64,000 nucleotides of DNA, taken from NCBI GenBank assembly GCA_033239005.1, contig BSQZ01000072.1:689001-753000 (forward strand), read 5' to 3'. Origin of the DNA: Lamellibrachia satsuma. Lineage: Eukaryota > Annelida > Polychaeta > Sabellida > Siboglinidae. Position numbers and translations under genes: made by a program. This document shows positions 61,661-64,000 of this stretch, in pieces. The notes below the pieces were generated by a model. The model was not told where the DNA came from and did not search any database. It saw only the letters and a list, made by a program, of their open reading frames with translations. How positions within the stretch are numbered: the first letter of the stretch is position 1; each line of letters begins with the position of its first letter.

Positions 61661-64000
61661 ATTGACATGTCACTCTTCAACTGTAGACAACGTATATTGT
61701 GTTCAGCCTATTGTTCCAACCGTTGTAGTTGCCTCAAGTCTCTCGCCCAATCCCCGTCCCGCACATTGACGTGTCACTCTTCAACTGTAGACAACGTATA
61801 TTGTCTTCAGCCTATTGTTCCCACCGTTGTAGCTGCCTCAAGTCCCTTGCCCAATCCCAGGCCCACACATTGACTTGTCACTCTTCAACTGTAGACAATG
61901 TATCAAGTCTTCAGCATATTGTTCCCACCGTTGTAGCTGCCTCAAGTCCCTCGCCCAATCCCCGTCCCGCACATTGACGTGTCACTCTTCAACTGTAGAC
62001 AACGTATATTGTCATCAGCATATTGTTCCCACCGTTATAGCTGCCTGCAGTGTCTGCACCACCAGCACAACTGACAGTACAGCGACATGATCACGAAGTC
62101 AAGCACAAGACCAGTCTCGGTCTTGACTACACACCAGAGACCGTACTTCGACATATGGCCTCGCATCATCCATGTACTGTCAAAACTGACTTAACTGACA
62201 GTCAAGTCAATGATGCCTTCCTCTGTTGGGCTGGACAGGCCACCTCCACTACCTCATAGAGGATGACTCAGTTTGTACTAAGTTTACATTTGCCTTTGTA
62301 AACGACGTATCTGGTCTTCAGCGTATTGTTCCCACCGTTGTAGCTGCCTCAAGTCCCTCGCCCAATCCCCGTCCCGCACATTGACGTGTCACTCTTCAAC
62401 TGTAGACAACGTATATTGTCATCAGCATATTGTTCCCACCGTTGTAGCTGCCTGCAGTGTCTGCACCACCAGCACAACTGACAGTACAGCGACATGATCA
62501 CGAAGTCAAGCACAAGACCAGTCTCGGTCTTGACTACACACCAGAGACCGTACTTCGACATATGGCCTCGCATCATCCATGTACTGTCAAAACTGACTTA
62601 ACTGACAGTCAAGTCAATGATGCCTTCCTCTGTTGGGCTGGACAGGCCACTTCCACTACCTCATAGAGGATGACTCAGTTTGTACTAAGTTTACATTTGC
62701 CTTTGTAGACGACGTATCTTGTCTTCAGCGTATTGTTCCCACCGTTGTAGCTGCCTCAAGTCCCTCGCCCTATCCCAGGCCCGCACATTGACTTGTCACT
62801 CTTCAACTGTAGACAATGTATCAAGTCTTCAGCATATTGTTCCCACCGTTGTAGCTGCCTCAAGTCCCTCGCCCAATCCCCGTCCCACACATTGACGTGT
62901 CACTCTTCAACTGTAGACAACGTATATTGTCATCAGCATATTGTTCCCACCGTTGTAGCTGCCTGCAGTGTCTGCACCACCAGCACAACTGACAGTACAG
63001 CGACATGATCACGAAGTCAAGCACAAGACCAGTCTCGGTCTTGACTACACACCAGAGACCATACTTCGACATATGGCCTCGCATCATCCATGTACTGTCA
63101 AAACTGACTTAACTGACAGTCAAGTCAATGATGCCTTCCTCTGTTGGGCTGGACAGGCCACCTCCACTACCTCTTAGAGGATGACTCAGTTTGTACTAAG
63201 GTTACATTTGCCTTTGTAGACGACGTATCTTGTCTTCAGCGTATTGTTCCCACCGTTGTAGCTGCCTCAAGTCCCTCGCCCAATCCCAGGCCCGCACATT
63301 GACTTGTCACTCTTCAACTGTAGACAATGTATCAAGTCTTCAGCATATTGTTCCCACCGTTGTAGCTGCCTCAAGTCCCTCGCCCAATCCCCGTCCCGCA
63401 CATTGACGTGTCACTCTTCAACTGTAGACAACGTATATTGTCATCAGCATATTGTTCCCACCGTTGTAGCTGCCTGCAGTGTCTGCACGACCAGCACAAC
63501 TGACAGTACAGCGATATGATCACGAAGTCAAGCATAAGACCAGTCTCGGTCTTGACTACACACCAGAGACCGTACTTCGACATATGGCCTCGCATCATCG
63601 CATCTGTCAAAACTGACTTAACTGACAGTCAAGTCAATGATGCCTTCCTCTGTTGGGCTGGACAGGCCACCTCCACTACCTCATAGAGGATGACTCAGTT
63701 TGTACTAAGTTTACATTTGCCTTTGTAAACGACGTATCTGGTCTTCAGCGTATTGTTCCCACCGTTGTAGCTGCCTCAAGTCCCTCGCCCAATCCCAGGC
63801 CCGCACATTGACTTGTCACTCTTCAACTGTAGACAATGTATCAAGTCTTCAGCATATTGTTCCCACCGTTGTAGCTGCCTCAAGTCCCTCGCCCAATCCC
63901 CGTCCCGCACATTGACGTGTCACTCTTCAACTGTAGACACCGTATATTGTCATCAGCATATTGTTCCCACCGTTGTAGCTGCCTGCAGTGGCTGCACCAC

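Larger units (their letters stand above)
50640..64000. repeat. Nested satellite array derived from a Mutator-like transposase
   Basis: About 13.4 kb, continuing past the window. The basic monomer is 104 bp (for example 59629, 59733 and 59837 start successive monomers), containing CACTCTTCAACTGTAGACAA and CCGTTGTAGCTGCCTCAAGT. The higher-order unit is 511 bp: one full monomer, a 68-bp partial, a ~252-bp transposase block, then an 87-bp partial. Unit starts: 51174, 51685, 52599, 53110, 53619, 54533, 55044, 55958, 56469, 57383, 57894, 58405, 58923, 59837, 60348, 60858, 61875, (62386), 62793, 63304, 63815. Spacing is mostly 511 or 914. The transposase block occurs 21 times (first at 50671), always in the orientation that reads MMRGHMSKYGLWCVV on the minus strand, and always with an in-frame stop just before FDSTW. 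The 60-117-codon open frames repeated through the array are periodic artefacts. Confidence 0.96.

Noticed and set aside
50773..63610. Dozens of repeated 60-117-codon open frames (starting MSLFNCRQ, MSAPPAQL, MGWTGH on plus; MMRGHMSK on minus)
   Set aside because: They follow the satellite period. The plus-strand frames match nothing known, and the minus-strand frame is a transposase fragment cut by an in-frame stop before FDSTW in every copy. They are not genes.
50640..64000. CRISPR-like array
   Set aside because: The monomers are long and contiguous, without short repeats and unique spacers, and the context is an animal genome.

Overview
The window is eukaryotic, from an invertebrate animal: coding sequence is split into short exons with GT-AG borders and consistent phases, most of the DNA is AT-rich intron, and transposon remains are dense (LINE, piggyBac, two unrelated Mutator-type transposases, tRNA-derived SINEs, TIR elements). 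The repeat mix and the animal-type UNC13D/BAIAP3 and RUSF1 proteins fit a mollusc or other lophotrochozoan. That placement is inference; no species can be named from the sequence alone. No bacterial operon, CRISPR array, rRNA gene or intact tRNA gene was seen.

Layout. (1) 723-33074, + strand: 26 exons of a Munc13-4/BAIAP3-type vesicle-priming protein. They join without a phase break into 1311 codons plus a stop, with only the short N-terminus missing to the left. The order is N-terminal helix, C2A (exons 3-7), a 240-residue Ser/Cys/His-rich insert in one large exon, the MUN region, then C2B and a short tail. An AATAAA lies about 64 nt after the stop. (2) 33075-35163: intergenic, with a 22-bp tandem array and a long AT run. 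(3) 35164-42538, + strand: the first three coding exons of RUSF1 (RUS/DUF647 family). Its introns carry a TIR element with a perfect 65-bp hairpin, a FLYWCH/MULE transposase remnant, a LINE reverse-transcriptase remnant and a further TIR element. No later RUSF1 exon was recognised, so the gene continues past the window or is cut off. (4) 42539-50640: piggyBac remnant, LINE endonuclease remnant and the 3' part of a Mutator-like transposase, all on the minus strand. (5) About 50640-64000: a nested satellite array that runs off the window. Its 511-bp and 914-bp units combine a 104-bp monomer with a ~250-bp piece of the same Mutator-like transposase.

The most striking features are the satellite, which begins inside the transposase it carries, and two minisatellites in the UNC13-like gene that have amplified a splice acceptor (38-bp unit, six copies) and a splice donor (29-bp unit, at least seven GTGAGT copies). 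All functional statements rest on motif and exon-phase reading by eye; no alignment or database search was run.
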